Position numbers and translations under genes: made by a program. From the IMG/VR virus record IMGVR_UViG_3300037294_000357, positions 1 to 33,895 of that record: a stretch of 33,895 bases of DNA, one strand, 5' to 3'. Below, piece by piece: positions 13,333 through 21,476 of the stretch. The first letter of the stretch is position 1. Each line of letters starts with the position of its first letter. Under the pieces are notes generated by a model. That model was not told where the DNA came from. It did no database searches and saw only the letters and a list, made by a program, of their open reading frames with translations. Origin of the DNA: a virus.

Positions 13333-14874
13333 ATGAATATCCCCGTCATCCTGGACAGTACCGCTGCTATCGACATACCAGCCGTACTGCTCGATTACCA
13401 GAAAGACTGGATCGGCCTGCGCTCACCACTCAAGGTCGGCGAGAAATCCCGCCGTATTGGCCTGACCTGGGCCGAGGCTGCTGACAACGTGTTGGTCGCC
13501 GCAAGTGCGCGTAACGCGGGCGGGCAAACGGTTTACTACCTGGGCTACAACCAGGACATGACCATTGAATACATCCAGGCTTGTGCCATGTGGGCGCGGG
13601 CCTTCAACTATGCAGCTGGCGAGATTGAGGAAGGCATCTGGCCGGACGAAGATCCTGACAAGCACATCAAAACCTACACCATCAGCTTCCCATCAGGCTT
13701 TCGCATTGTTGCCCTGACCAGCCGACCCTCCAACCTGCGCGGCCGCCAGGGCGTGGTGGTCATCGACGAAGCGGCATTCCATGCCGACCTGGCTGAGCTG
13801 CTCAAAGCAGCGCTAGCGCTGCTGATTTGGGGCGGTGAAGTGCACGTCATCAGTACCCATGACGGAACCGACAACCCCTTTAATGAGCTGATTGAAGAAA
13901 TCCGCGCCGGTAAACGTAAGGGGATGCTATTCCGCTGCACCTTCAAGCAGGCCGTTGAGCAAGGCTTGTACCAACGGGTATGCCTGCGCAAAGGCATCAC
14001 CTGGAACGCAACAGAGCAAGAAGACTGGGTACAGGACGTTTATGACTTCTACGGCGATGCCGCTGAAGAAGAACTGGACTGCGTGCCTAGCCAAGGTGGT
14101 GGGGCCTACCTGAGCCTGGCGCTCCTGGAGCAGCGCGCCAGCCGCAATGTACCCGTACTGCGCCTGGCCTACCCGCAGGGTTATGAAACCATCGCCGAAC
14201 ACCTGCGCCTGGCTGACAGCCTGAGCTGGTGCGAGCGCGAGCTGCTGCCAATATTGGAGGCCATCGCGCCTGACCTGCGCAGCTTCTACGGCATGGACTT
14301 CGGTCGCAGTGGTGACCTGTCGGTGATCGTGCCCTTGCTCCAGGCGCAAGACCTGCGCCGCCGTCAGCCGTTCCAGGTAGAGCTGCGCAACGTGCCGTTC
14401 AAGCAACAGGAACAAATTCTGTTCTTCATCGTTGATCGCCTGCCGGGCTTCCTAGGCGGCAAGAACGATGCGCGGGGTAACGGCCAAGCAATCGCCGAAG
14501 CGGCCGCTGTGCGCTACGGCCACACCCGCATAGACCAAGTGATGCTCACCGAAGGCTGGTACCGGGACAACATGCCGCCGTTCAAGGCGGCCCTGGAAGA
14601 CGGCACCCTGGATGAGATCCCCGCTGACAAAGACACCATCGACGACTACCGCGCCCTCAAAGTGATCAAGGGCGTGCCCCGCGTGCCGGATAGTCGAACT
14701 ACTGAAAAAGGCGGCGGCAAGCGCCACGGCGATGCCGCTGTTGCCGGTGTGCTGGCCTATGCCGCCAGCCGCACCCCGGCCGCACCTATCGAATTTACCG
14801 CCGCGCCACCCAAAGCAGACCGCTGGAGTGAGAGCGACGACGACCAACCCGGTGCCTGGTCAGGTGCTTGGTAA
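13333..14874 (+). CDS. Terminase large subunit (Mu gp28-like)
   Basis: This 513-residue packaging motor with ATPase and nuclease domains cuts phage DNA and pumps it into the prohead. The ATPase shows a Walker A-like region (SRRIGLTWA, about 40-48), SRPSNLRGRQG and Walker B VVVIDEAAF (about 138-146). The nuclease part has YGMDFGRSGDLSV (about 318) and a late acidic KRHGDAAVAG, as in large terminases. A TTG at 13297 would add 12 residues, but the ATG at 13333 is preferred. Upstream late transcription must run through the antisense cargo gene. Confidence 0.9.
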   Translation: MNIPVILDSTAAIDIPAVLLDYQKDWIGLRSPLKVGEKSRRIGLTWAEAADNVLVAASARNAGGQTVYYLGYNQDMTIEYIQACAMWARAFNYAAGEIEEGIWPDEDPDKHIKTYTISFPSGFRIVALTSRPSNLRGRQGVVVIDEAAFHADLAELLKAALALLIWGGEVHVISTHDGTDNPFNELIEEIRAGKRKGMLFRCTFKQAVEQGLYQRVCLRKGITWNATEQEDWVQDVYDFYGDAAEEELDCVPSQGGGAYLSLALLEQRASRNVPVLRLAYPQGYETIAEHLRLADSLSWCERELLPILEAIAPDLRSFYGMDFGRSGDLSVIVPLLQAQDLRRRQPFQVELRNVPFKQQEQILFFIVDRLPGFLGGKNDARGNGQAIAEAAAVRYGHTRIDQVMLTEGWYRDNMPPFKAALEDGTLDEIPADKDTIDDYRALKVIKGVPRVPDSRTTEKGGGKRHGDAAVAGVLAYAASRTPAAPIEFTAAPPKADRWSESDDDQPGAWSGAW

Positions 14875-14892
14875 CCAACAGGACAAACCATC

Positions 14893-16425
14893 ATGGCAAT
14901 CGTTGATATTCACGGCCGTCCACTTGAGCAGGCCACGCTCCGCGAACAACAAACCTCCCGCCTGGCACAGTTGCACGCTGAGTTTGCCGAACACCCATCC
15001 AGTGGGCTGACCCCACCCAGGCTGGCGGGCATTTTGCGCACCGCTGAGCAGGGCGATATTCGCGCGCAGTGCGAACTGTTCCAGGACATGGAAGAGAAAG
15101 ACGCCCACCTTCTGGCTGAAATCGGTAAGCGCCGCCGCGCCCTGACCACTGTGGACTGGTCGGTGCTGCCGCCGCGCAACCCAAGTGCCGTCGAAATGGC
15201 CGAGGCCGACTGGCTTAACGAGGTGCTGCAGGACTTACCCGACTTCGAGGATTTGCTCTTCGACATGCTCGATGCCATCGGCAAGGGGTTTTCCTGCATC
15301 GAGATGGACTGGCAGCGCCTGGGCCGTGAGTGGCTGCCACAGGCATTCAGCTACCGCGAGGCATCCTGGTTCCAGCTAGACCCTAAAACCCGCACCGAGC
15401 TGCGTCTGCGCGACAGCAGCACAGAGGGCGAGGCGCTCAACCCGTTCGGTTGGATCGTCCATACACACAAAGCCAAGTCGGGCTATATCGCGCGCGGTGG
15501 CCTTTACCGGGTGCTGGCCTGGCCGTACCTGTTCAAGAACTACGCCGTGCGCGACCTCGCCGAGTTTCTGGAGATCTACGGCCTGCCCGTGCGCCTGGGT
15601 AAATACCCGCCAGGCTCCAGCGCAGATGAGAAAGCAACCCTGCTGCGAGCCGTGGTGAGCATCGGCCACAACGCAGCTGGCATCATCCCCGACGGCATGG
15701 CCATCGATTTCAAAGAAGCCGCTAAAGGCACGCATGAACCGTTCGACTGGATGGTGCAGTGGGCTGAAAAGAGCATGTCCAAGGCTATCTTGGGTGGCAC
15801 GCTGACCAGCCAGGCCGATGGTAAGAGCAGCACCAACGCCCTGGGCGCAGTGCACAACGAAGTACGCCACGACCTGCTCAAGAGCGATGCCAAACAAGTC
15901 GCTACAAGCCTGCGGCAATACCTGCTGTACCCGCTCCTGGTACTGAATAAGGGTGGCGACCGCGATCCGCGCCGCTTGCCGCGCTTTCAGTTCGACCTGG
16001 TCGAAGCTGAGGACATGGCCACCTATGCCGAGGCGCTGCCGAATTTGGTCAATGCCGGTATGCGAATCCCGCTCAACTGGGCACATGAAAAGCTGCGTAT
16101 TCCGCTGCCAAGCAAAGACGACGCGGTACTTGGCAGCACAAGCCCTGCAGCACCAGGTGCAGCGGCAACACGCGTGGCAGCCCTGAAAGCCGAGCCAGAG
16201 GCTGACCCGCTGGATGATCTAGCCGACCAACTGGCTAGCGAGTGGGAGCCGGTGGCCAACATGATGGCTCCGGTGCAGCAGTTGCTCGCCAGCTGCAAAA
16301 CCCTAGAGGAATTTCGCGACCGATTGCCCGAACTGGTAACGCAACTGGATGCCGCCCAAGTTACTGAGTTGGTCACCCAGGGGCTGTTTGCAAGCACCTT
16401 GGCTGGCCGTACCGGTGCTATCTGA
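14893..16425 (+). CDS. Portal protein (Mu gp29-like, DUF935)
   Basis: This 510-residue protein forms the ring at the head vertex through which DNA enters and where the tail attaches. Family features are the N-terminal LRTAEQGDIRAQCELFQDME, KRRRALTTVDWSV, the core WPYLFKNYAVRDLAEFLEIY followed by GLPVRLGKYPPG, and TSQADGKSSTNALGAVHNEV near residue 310. Length and position after the terminase are normal for this family. The stop overlaps the start of the next gene (TGATG). Confidence 0.92.
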   Translation: MAIVDIHGRPLEQATLREQQTSRLAQLHAEFAEHPSSGLTPPRLAGILRTAEQGDIRAQCELFQDMEEKDAHLLAEIGKRRRALTTVDWSVLPPRNPSAVEMAEADWLNEVLQDLPDFEDLLFDMLDAIGKGFSCIEMDWQRLGREWLPQAFSYREASWFQLDPKTRTELRLRDSSTEGEALNPFGWIVHTHKAKSGYIARGGLYRVLAWPYLFKNYAVRDLAEFLEIYGLPVRLGKYPPGSSADEKATLLRAVVSIGHNAAGIIPDGMAIDFKEAAKGTHEPFDWMVQWAEKSMSKAILGGTLTSQADGKSSTNALGAVHNEVRHDLLKSDAKQVATSLRQYLLYPLLVLNKGGDRDPRRLPRFQFDLVEAEDMATYAEALPNLVNAGMRIPLNWAHEKLRIPLPSKDDAVLGSTSPAAPGAAATRVAALKAEPEADPLDDLADQLASEWEPVANMMAPVQQLLASCKTLEEFRDRLPELVTQLDAAQVTELVTQGLFASTLAGRTGAI

Positions 16426-17600
16426 TGATTGACCTGGTGCCGCTGCCACCCTTAGAAGCCGTCGAGTACTTCAGGCAGAAGGGCTTTGCCATTGGCTTTG
16501 ACTACCGCGACGTGTGGCAGGCCCAGCACCAGGCTGCGTTTACCGTGGCTAAGGTCATGCAGCTCGATCTGCTGCAGGACATCCGCGCCGAGGTCGACCG
16601 TGCCCTGGTCGAAGGCATCACCCTGCGCGATTTCCAGCAGCGTCTCACCCCAACCCTGCAGGCCAAGGGCTGGTGGGGGCGCAAAGAGCAGCACGATCCA
16701 CTGACTGGCAATACCGGTGAGGTGCAGCTGGGCAGCCCGCGCCGGCTGAAGGTTATCTATGACACCAACCTACGCACCGCCTATAGCGAGGGTCAGTGGG
16801 AGCGTATCCAGGCGCGCAAGGATGCGTTCCCATACCTGGAATACGACGGCAACAACTCCGAGCATCCACGCCTTGACCACTCAGGCTGGGATGGCTTGGT
16901 ACTGCCGGTAGATGATCCGTTCTGGCAGGCGCACTTTCCGGTTAAGGCATACGGCTGTAAGTGCCGCGCCATCCCGCGCACGGGTCGCCAAGTAGAACGC
17001 TCAGGCAAAACCGTAGGCCCGACCCCAAATGTACCTAGCGCACCCTATGTGAATGCCCGCACGGGTGAGGTGCAGCAGATACCGGCCGGCGTTCATCCGT
17101 CATTTCACTACCCGCCAGGCGGCCGCCGTGCCGGCTTGGCGCGTCACCTGGTGGAGAAACTGGACAGCGCACCGGCTGGGATCGCCCGCGCCAGCATTGC
17201 TGACCTGGTCAGCGGCCCGGCGTTCTCGGAGTGGTACCGCAAGCCGGCTGGTAGTTTCCCGCTGGCGTTCATCGGCAAGGAAGTGGCAGAGCGGCTGGGG
17301 GCCAAGACTCAGCTGGTTGCACTGTCTGAGGACACCCTGGCCAAGCAGCTGCGTGAGCACCCGGAAATCATCCTAGACGAATACACCATGGTGCAGGCTG
17401 CTATTGATCGGGGAACTGAGGTGGCTGGCAATCAGCCTAATACCAGCGTCTACCTGCTCGATGAGGCGGACGGCTATGTAACGGTGATCAAGGTGACTCG
17501 TGATGGACGCCAAGTCTTTATGACCAGCATGCGGCGGTTGAGCCGCGATCAGGCCAAGCGCGATGAGGAAGTCCGGCGCTTGCTGAGTAAGAAGAAGTGA
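16425..17600 (+). CDS. F: Minor head protein gpF with C-terminal PBECR nuclease-like domain
   Basis: In this 391-residue protein the first ~200 residues are the phage Mu F family, with RRLKVIYDTNLRTAYSEGQW, RLDHSGWDGLVLPVDDPFW and the cysteine motif YGCKCRAIPRTG. In this family it joins the portal/head interior. After a linker, residues about 265-380 (WYRKPAGSFPLAFIGKEVAE, ALSEDTLAKQLREHPEIILD, VFMTSMRRLS) look like a PBECR domain, a Barnase/EndoU/RelE-like RNase fold fused to phage structural proteins. Such a domain could be injected as an effector. A strongly folded RNA-like segment begins at its stop codon. Confidence 0.85.
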   Translation: MIDLVPLPPLEAVEYFRQKGFAIGFDYRDVWQAQHQAAFTVAKVMQLDLLQDIRAEVDRALVEGITLRDFQQRLTPTLQAKGWWGRKEQHDPLTGNTGEVQLGSPRRLKVIYDTNLRTAYSEGQWERIQARKDAFPYLEYDGNNSEHPRLDHSGWDGLVLPVDDPFWQAHFPVKAYGCKCRAIPRTGRQVERSGKTVGPTPNVPSAPYVNARTGEVQQIPAGVHPSFHYPPGGRRAGLARHLVEKLDSAPAGIARASIADLVSGPAFSEWYRKPAGSFPLAFIGKEVAERLGAKTQLVALSEDTLAKQLREHPEIILDEYTMVQAAIDRGTEVAGNQPNTSVYLLDEADGYVTVIKVTRDGRQVFMTSMRRLSRDQAKRDEEVRRLLSKKK

Positions 17601-17712
17601 GCAGGCGGTGGGGCCTCCCAGTCCGACCAAGGTCGGGAACCCCACATAACGCTCCGCACCGGCAAGCCGGTGGTGCTACGGCAGGGAGAGTATCACCGTG
17701 TCACGTCTGCTC
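17599..17712 (+). ncRNA. Candidate structured RNA directly downstream of gpF
   Basis: The segment folds by eye into a closed multibranch structure. GAGCAG (17599-17604) pairs with CTGCTC (17707-17712). GTGGGG (17608-17613) pairs with CCCCAC (17640-17645) and encloses CCGAC-CAAG-GTCGG (17623-17636). CACCGG-CAAG-CCGGTG spans 17657-17672. GTG-ct-ACGG (17673-17681) can pair with CCGT-gt-CAC (17696-17704). Both small hairpins carry the same CAAG tetraloop. No open frame of note occupies it. It could be a noncoding RNA, an RNA partner of a neighbouring protein, or a regulatory 3' element. No known family is recognised with confidence. Confidence 0.55.
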
Positions 17713-17923
17713 GGCCCTCACTATAGCACTCTAACCAGATATGGAAGGCGGCAGCCTACAAGGCTGCTGGCTGCGTCTTTTGCCTGACTTGTGGTGCCAG
17801 TTAGCATTTTACGGTTTCGCGGCGTTCTGGAGAATCTAACGCCGGTCTAACGCTACGCTGTGGCTTTTCGGCGGGTGTTCAGAGAGGATGGCCACCATCT
17901 GACAGCAAACGGAGTAATTGCGA
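17713..17923. other. Remaining gene-free stretch before the cargo pair
   Basis: This is the rest of a 323-base stretch without a gene. It holds a terminator-like hairpin (17751-17767), a second inverted repeat GGCGTT (17821-17826) / AACGCC (17838-17843) and a weak possible promoter, TTGCCT (17780-17785), 16 bases, TAGCAT (17802-17807). GGAG at 17911-17914 is the ribosome-binding site of the next gene. Nothing coding is seen. Confidence 0.4.
17751..17767 (+). terminator. Possible terminator after gpF / structured RNA
   Basis: GCAGCCT and AGGCTGC form a seven-base stem with an ACA loop. The T-rich TCTTTT comes eight bases later, so termination would be imperfect. If it works, the downstream cargo genes need their own promoter. 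Confidence 0.45.
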
Positions 17924-18901
17924 GTGTCCCGCCGCCCAGCCAATAAAACCATTCATTACGTTCGCGCCGCCTATAACCAAGGAACTGCGCCGACGAAGAA
18001 CTTTGAACAACTCGTGCGCCAAGCAATGAATAAGCTCGGACGTATGGATGAAACAGACATCACCATGTCCACGCTCGGAGTCGTAAGCGTCCGTCACCGT
18101 GAAACAGAAACGGGTGAATCGTTACGGCTGTCTATCGGTGCTGGCGTACCGGGCGAGCAGATGAGCACAGTAGGTATCAAAGTCACTGCTGAGTTTGACA
18201 ATGATCAAACGGCTAGCGCGCCTAGGGATCGAGCTTTTAAACATGGCGATGCCTTTCTGCTGATTGAAGAAAACGACTTGCTTGTTGTGACTGACGGCCC
18301 ATTCCGGGTAAACACCGTATCGGTCTATCTTCGCGAGCTATTCTCAAAAGCAGACTTGAAGAACGAAACTACGGCTTTCGAGCTGAAAAAAGTGACCAAC
18401 CAGGATACGAAGGCAATCCTTGCAGCTGAAGGTATCAAGGAGCTTCGTTTGGGCACCACGATGTACCAGGCCACCGACACCCTGGACTCTCTTCAAGCGC
18501 CGTCGTCTGTTAAGGCCAAGCTGAAATCATTTGTTGGGACATTGAAAAATGTTTTCGCCGCAGATGTCAGCGAGAAGCGATTACTGCAGCTTGCAGAGCA
18601 TTGGGGTGAGCTTCAAGTCAGTACTGTGATAAGTGCTGTAGGCGGCTCCAGGGCTGACGAAGTGGTACTTGAGGCGATGTTCAATGTTGGTGAGGACGTG
18701 CTAGAGGAAGCTGAGAAAGGCGTTGAAGTAACCGTAATCACTAAGAAAAATACACCTGTGAAGATGAACCAGGTAACACCTACCAAGGGGATTCGTCTGT
18801 TGCGTAGAGAAGGCGCGAACGACCTGATCAATACCGAGGTCTACACAGAGTTGCTTACCTACCGGCAAGAACTGCAAAAAAATGGGCAATGGAAACAGTG
18901 A
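17924..18901 (+). CDS. Unrecognised 325-residue soluble protein (cargo gene)
   Basis: It starts at GTG 17924, which has GGAG nine bases ahead; a TTG two codons earlier is too close to that site. The protein has no signal peptide, membrane helix or catalytic motif I can name. The N-terminal half looks alpha/beta (HGDAFLLIEENDLLVVTDGP, then VSVYLRELF). The C-terminal half is helical, then beta-rich (GVEVTVITKKNTPVKMNQV). The DNA is visibly AT-richer than the head genes on either side. It overlaps the membrane-protein gene behind it by 13 bases, so the two are probably made together. A sensor/effector pair guarding the lysogen, or a counter-defence, are the main ideas; neither is shown. Confidence 0.7.
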   Translation: MSRRPANKTIHYVRAAYNQGTAPTKNFEQLVRQAMNKLGRMDETDITMSTLGVVSVRHRETETGESLRLSIGAGVPGEQMSTVGIKVTAEFDNDQTASAPRDRAFKHGDAFLLIEENDLLVVTDGPFRVNTVSVYLRELFSKADLKNETTAFELKKVTNQDTKAILAAEGIKELRLGTTMYQATDTLDSLQAPSSVKAKLKSFVGTLKNVFAADVSEKRLLQLAEHWGELQVSTVISAVGGSRADEVVLEAMFNVGEDVLEEAEKGVEVTVITKKNTPVKMNQVTPTKGIRLLRREGANDLINTEVYTELLTYRQELQKNGQWKQ

Positions 18902-19425
18902 CCGCACCTTCAAAAAAAACGAGCTGGCGAAAAGTGGCGTACATCGCTGCATGCATCGCTATTTCCGTTTTCTTTGCGTGGCAGTTTCAGCCCAAATACC
19001 ACGACAACAGCAACGCCTTATCCGTTTTGGTCACTGTGTTCTCGATCCTAGCCGGCTTTTTGGTTGCCGTGATGGCCATCGTGGGTAGTGAGCGCGCGCT
19101 CAAAGGTCGCAACTGGCGACAAGACACGTTCTATTTGCTCCACGTTAAGCAAGACCTACAGAGACATTCCGCGCTGTTCTACCTGTATCTTCTGGTGCTG
19201 GCGCTTTCTTTTCTAGCGTCGTTAAACCTCGGTTGGCCAGCCTTGATACAAGTCAGCGTGGAAGGCGTGCTGCTGTTTTTGGCGTGCCTTGCAATGCTTC
19301 TATCGTTCTCACTCCCAGGACAGCTGACTCGCAGGCATGTCAGCGACCTTGAGGCCGCTATTAAATCGCGTCGCGATAAAGAAGCAGGCAAGACAGAGAG
19401 CCGCACCGATCAATCCGTAGACTAG
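18889..19425 (+). CDS. Four-helix inner-membrane protein (cargo gene)
   Basis: This 178-residue protein has four predicted membrane helices: about 16-34 (VAYIAACIAISVFFAWQF), 43-67 (LVTVFSILAGFLVAVMAIVG), 96-115 (FYLYLLVLALSFLASLNLGW) and 119-141 (SVEGVLLFLACLAMLLSFSL). A ~45-residue loop lies between helices 2 and 3. The C-terminal tail is highly charged and faces the same side as the N-terminus. It starts inside the end of the 325-residue gene without a strong ribosome-binding site, pointing to translational coupling. Small multi-helix proteins paired with a soluble partner are common membrane effectors of abortive infection or exclusion systems. The specific family is not recognised. Confidence 0.7.
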   Translation: METVTAPSKKTSWRKVAYIAACIAISVFFAWQFQPKYHDNSNALSVLVTVFSILAGFLVAVMAIVGSERALKGRNWRQDTFYLLHVKQDLQRHSALFYLYLLVLALSFLASLNLGWPALIQVSVEGVLLFLACLAMLLSFSLPGQLTRRHVSDLEAAIKSRRDKEAGKTESRTDQSVD

Positions 19426-19437
19426 ACACCTGCAAAG

Positions 19438-19492
19438 CTACTGAACCCCATCAATCTATAACGCCTCCCTCATGCCACAGACACTGGCGGCA
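19438..19492 (+). promoter_or_regulatory. Candidate late promoter 2 (Mor/C-dependent), upstream of protease/head genes
   Basis: CTACTGAACCCC (19438-19449), then ATCAATCT, repeats the block at 10072 and is likewise 54 bases before the next ATG. TATAAC (19457-19462) makes a better -10 than in the first copy. TGCCAC (19473-19478) and GCGGCA (19487-19492) repeat the dyad in exactly the same register. It restarts late transcription after the cargo insertion. Confidence 0.62.
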
Positions 19493-20550
19493 TGAAGAAA
19501 AAAGCCCCCACTCAGACCACCGCCTTCGCCGCCTGTACCTTTGAGATACAGGCCGAGGGAACGGCTATTCAGCTTTTCCCGGCCGGTGCCTTCAAGGCAC
19601 GCGACGGCCGCCCCAAAGACGTTGCCGCTGGGCACTGGTATATCGACGCTCTGGTGGCCGCCCGGCTTATCAGCTTGTTGCAGGCCCGCGTGACCGACCT
19701 GGTCATCGACTACGAACACCAGACCCTGAACAGTGCCGAGAACGGCAAGCCTGCTCCGGCCGCTGGTTGGTTCAAAGGTGCCGCTCTGGAGTGGCGCGAA
19801 GGCCAAGGCTTGTTCGCCACCCAGGTGGGTTGGACAGAGTCGGCTGCTGGCTTTATCGCCGCCAAGGAATACCGCTACCTCAGCCCCGTATTCAGCTACG
19901 ACCGCAACAGCGGAGCCGTGCTCGATCTGCTGCACGTCGGCCTCACCAATTACCCCGCACTCGACGGCATGGACTCCCTGCCGGCGCTAGCGGCTGCGCG
20001 TTTTCAACTGGCCGACCCGGCCGCCCTTTCCGCAGAGGAGAACCAAAGTGTGAATAAAGACGCACTGATCGCAATGCTTGGCCTGTCCGCAGATGCCAGC
20101 GAAGAAGACATCCAGACCGCCCTGACTGCCCTCAAGGGTGACGCGGGCAAAGTCCAGGAACTGCAAACGGCCTTGGCCGCTGCCAAAACTCAGCAGGCAG
20201 ACCCAGCCAAGTTCGTACCGGTGGCCGTGGTTGAAGAGCTGAAAAAGGACATCGCCGCGCTCAAAGCCAATCAAGTTGATGGCGAAGTTGAAACCCTGGT
20301 GAAAGCCGGCCTTGCCGATGGCCGTCTGTTGCCTGCACAGGAAGCGTGGGCACGTGACCTGGGTAAGAGCAACACCGCCGCGCTCAAAACCTACCTGGAA
20401 CAAACCCCGGCCATTGCTGCGCTCAAGGGTCAGCAGACCTTGGATCGTTTGCCCGCAAGCCAAAACCATGGCCTTACCGATGTGGAGCTGCAAGCCGCCG
20501 CGCTTACCGGCCTCACCCCCGAAGCCTACGCCAACGCAAAAGGAGCCTAA
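19492..20550 (+). CDS. I: Prohead protease gpI with C-terminal scaffold region
   Basis: This 352-residue protein has an N-terminal ~180-residue Mu I-type protease domain, with HWYIDALVAARLISL, VIDYEHQTLNS, PAAGWFK and EYRYLSPVFSY all visible. It is followed by a helical scaffold. The protease processes head proteins during capsid maturation. The second half is also made alone from an internal start at 20050 (Z). The gene follows the second late-promoter element directly and lacks a normal Shine-Dalgarno. Confidence 0.88.
   Translation: MKKKAPTQTTAFAACTFEIQAEGTAIQLFPAGAFKARDGRPKDVAAGHWYIDALVAARLISLLQARVTDLVIDYEHQTLNSAENGKPAPAAGWFKGAALEWREGQGLFATQVGWTESAAGFIAAKEYRYLSPVFSYDRNSGAVLDLLHVGLTNYPALDGMDSLPALAAARFQLADPAALSAEENQSVNKDALIAMLGLSADASEEDIQTALTALKGDAGKVQELQTALAAAKTQQADPAKFVPVAVVEELKKDIAALKANQVDGEVETLVKAGLADGRLLPAQEAWARDLGKSNTAALKTYLEQTPAIAALKGQQTLDRLPASQNHGLTDVELQAAALTGLTPEAYANAKGA
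20050..20550 (+). CDS. Z: Scaffold protein Z, nested in frame inside I
   Basis: GTG 20050, nine bases after AGAGGAG, is in frame with I and would give the 166-residue helical C-terminal part alone. It begins MNKDALIAMLGLSADASEED and contains coiled-coil segments (VEELKKDIAALKANQ). In Mu, Z is likewise the C-terminal half of I and acts as the head scaffold. The start is supported by the strong ribosome-binding site; expression is inferred. Confidence 0.72.
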   Translation: MNKDALIAMLGLSADASEEDIQTALTALKGDAGKVQELQTALAAAKTQQADPAKFVPVAVVEELKKDIAALKANQVDGEVETLVKAGLADGRLLPAQEAWARDLGKSNTAALKTYLEQTPAIAALKGQQTLDRLPASQNHGLTDVELQAAALTGLTPEAYANAKGA

Positions 20551-20553
20551 CTC

Positions 20554-21468
20554 ATGGCCGTTGTTACTTCCGCTCTGCTGGTCGCGTTGCGTACCAGCTT
20601 TATGGCGAATTTTCAGGCAGCCCTGCAAGTTGCGCCGAGCGAGTTTAAAAAGCTCGCCACCGTCGTGCCGTCCAGCTCAGCCAGTAATACCTATGGCTGG
20701 CTTGGCCAGTTCCCGCAGCTGCGTGAATGGATTGGCGACCGCGTCGTCAAGGACATGGCCGCCCAGGGCTACCAGATCAGCAACAAGCTGTTCGAGTCCA
20801 CCGTAGGGGTCAAACGTACCGACATAGAGGACGACAACGTGGGCATCTACAGCCCGTTGTTTTCCGAGATGGGCCGCGCTGCCGGCAGCCACCCGGACGA
20901 AATGATCTTTGCGCTGCTCAAGGTAGGCCACAGCTCCTTGTGCTTTGACGGCCAGAATTTCTTCGACACCGACCACCCGGTTTACCCGAATGTGGACGGC
21001 ACCGGAGCCGCCGTCACTGTTGCCAACAGCTTTGCCCCCGGCGCTAGCCCTGGCCCAGCGTGGTACCTGCTGGATACCAGCCGCGCGCTCAAGCCGTTGA
21101 TCTACCAGGAACGTACCAAGCCTGAGTTCACCAGCATGACCAAGCTCGATGATGAGCAGGTGTTTACCGCTGATGAGTTCCGCTATGGCGTGCGCGCCCG
21201 TAACAACGCTGGCTTTGGCTTCTGGCAGATGGCCGTGCGCTCGACCAAGGCGCTGGATGCGGCGAGCTTTCAAGAGGCCTACGACGCCATGCGCGCCTTT
21301 AAGGCAGACGGCGGCCGCCCGCTCAACCTCAAGCCCACCCTGTTGGTAGTGCCTACCAATCTGCGCGCAGCAGCTCAGGCAGTGGTCGGCGTAGAGCGCA
21401 TGGCTGGCGGGGCGACCAACCCGAACTTCAACTTGGCCGAGATCCTCGATACCGGCTGGTTGAACTGA
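20554..21468 (+). CDS. T: Major head subunit gpT
   Basis: This 304-residue capsid protein is of the Mu gpT family. Typical segments are LRTSFMANFQAALQVAPSEF, SNTYGWLGQFPQLREWIGDR, YQISNKLFESTVGVKRTDIE, the GQNFFDTDHPVY motif and PTLLVVPTNLRAAAQ. AGGAG precedes the ATG, four bases after the I stop. Complete and normal in length. A hairpin follows the stop. Confidence 0.93.
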   Translation: MAVVTSALLVALRTSFMANFQAALQVAPSEFKKLATVVPSSSASNTYGWLGQFPQLREWIGDRVVKDMAAQGYQISNKLFESTVGVKRTDIEDDNVGIYSPLFSEMGRAAGSHPDEMIFALLKVGHSSLCFDGQNFFDTDHPVYPNVDGTGAAVTVANSFAPGASPGPAWYLLDTSRALKPLIYQERTKPEFTSMTKLDDEQVFTADEFRYGVRARNNAGFGFWQMAVRSTKALDAASFQEAYDAMRAFKADGGRPLNLKPTLLVVPTNLRAAAQAVVGVERMAGGATNPNFNLAEILDTGWLN

Positions 21469-21476
21469 CCTTATCC

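Noticed and set aside
17636-17656. Third copy of the late-promoter element (GAACCCC ... ATAACGC resembles 19443 onward)
   Set aside because: The CTACT part and TCAA are missing, spacing differs, and these bases are used in the proposed RNA stem; similarity is short enough to be chance.
17600-17923. Retron msr-msd or diversity-generating element
   Set aside because: The segment is strongly folded, but no reverse transcriptase or template/variable repeat exists anywhere in the window.
17924-19425. Calling the cargo pair an anti-CRISPR operon
   Set aside because: Location fits, but known anti-CRISPR loci have small proteins and usually a helix-turn-helix aca gene; here the proteins are 325 and 178 residues, one a membrane protein, and no aca gene follows.
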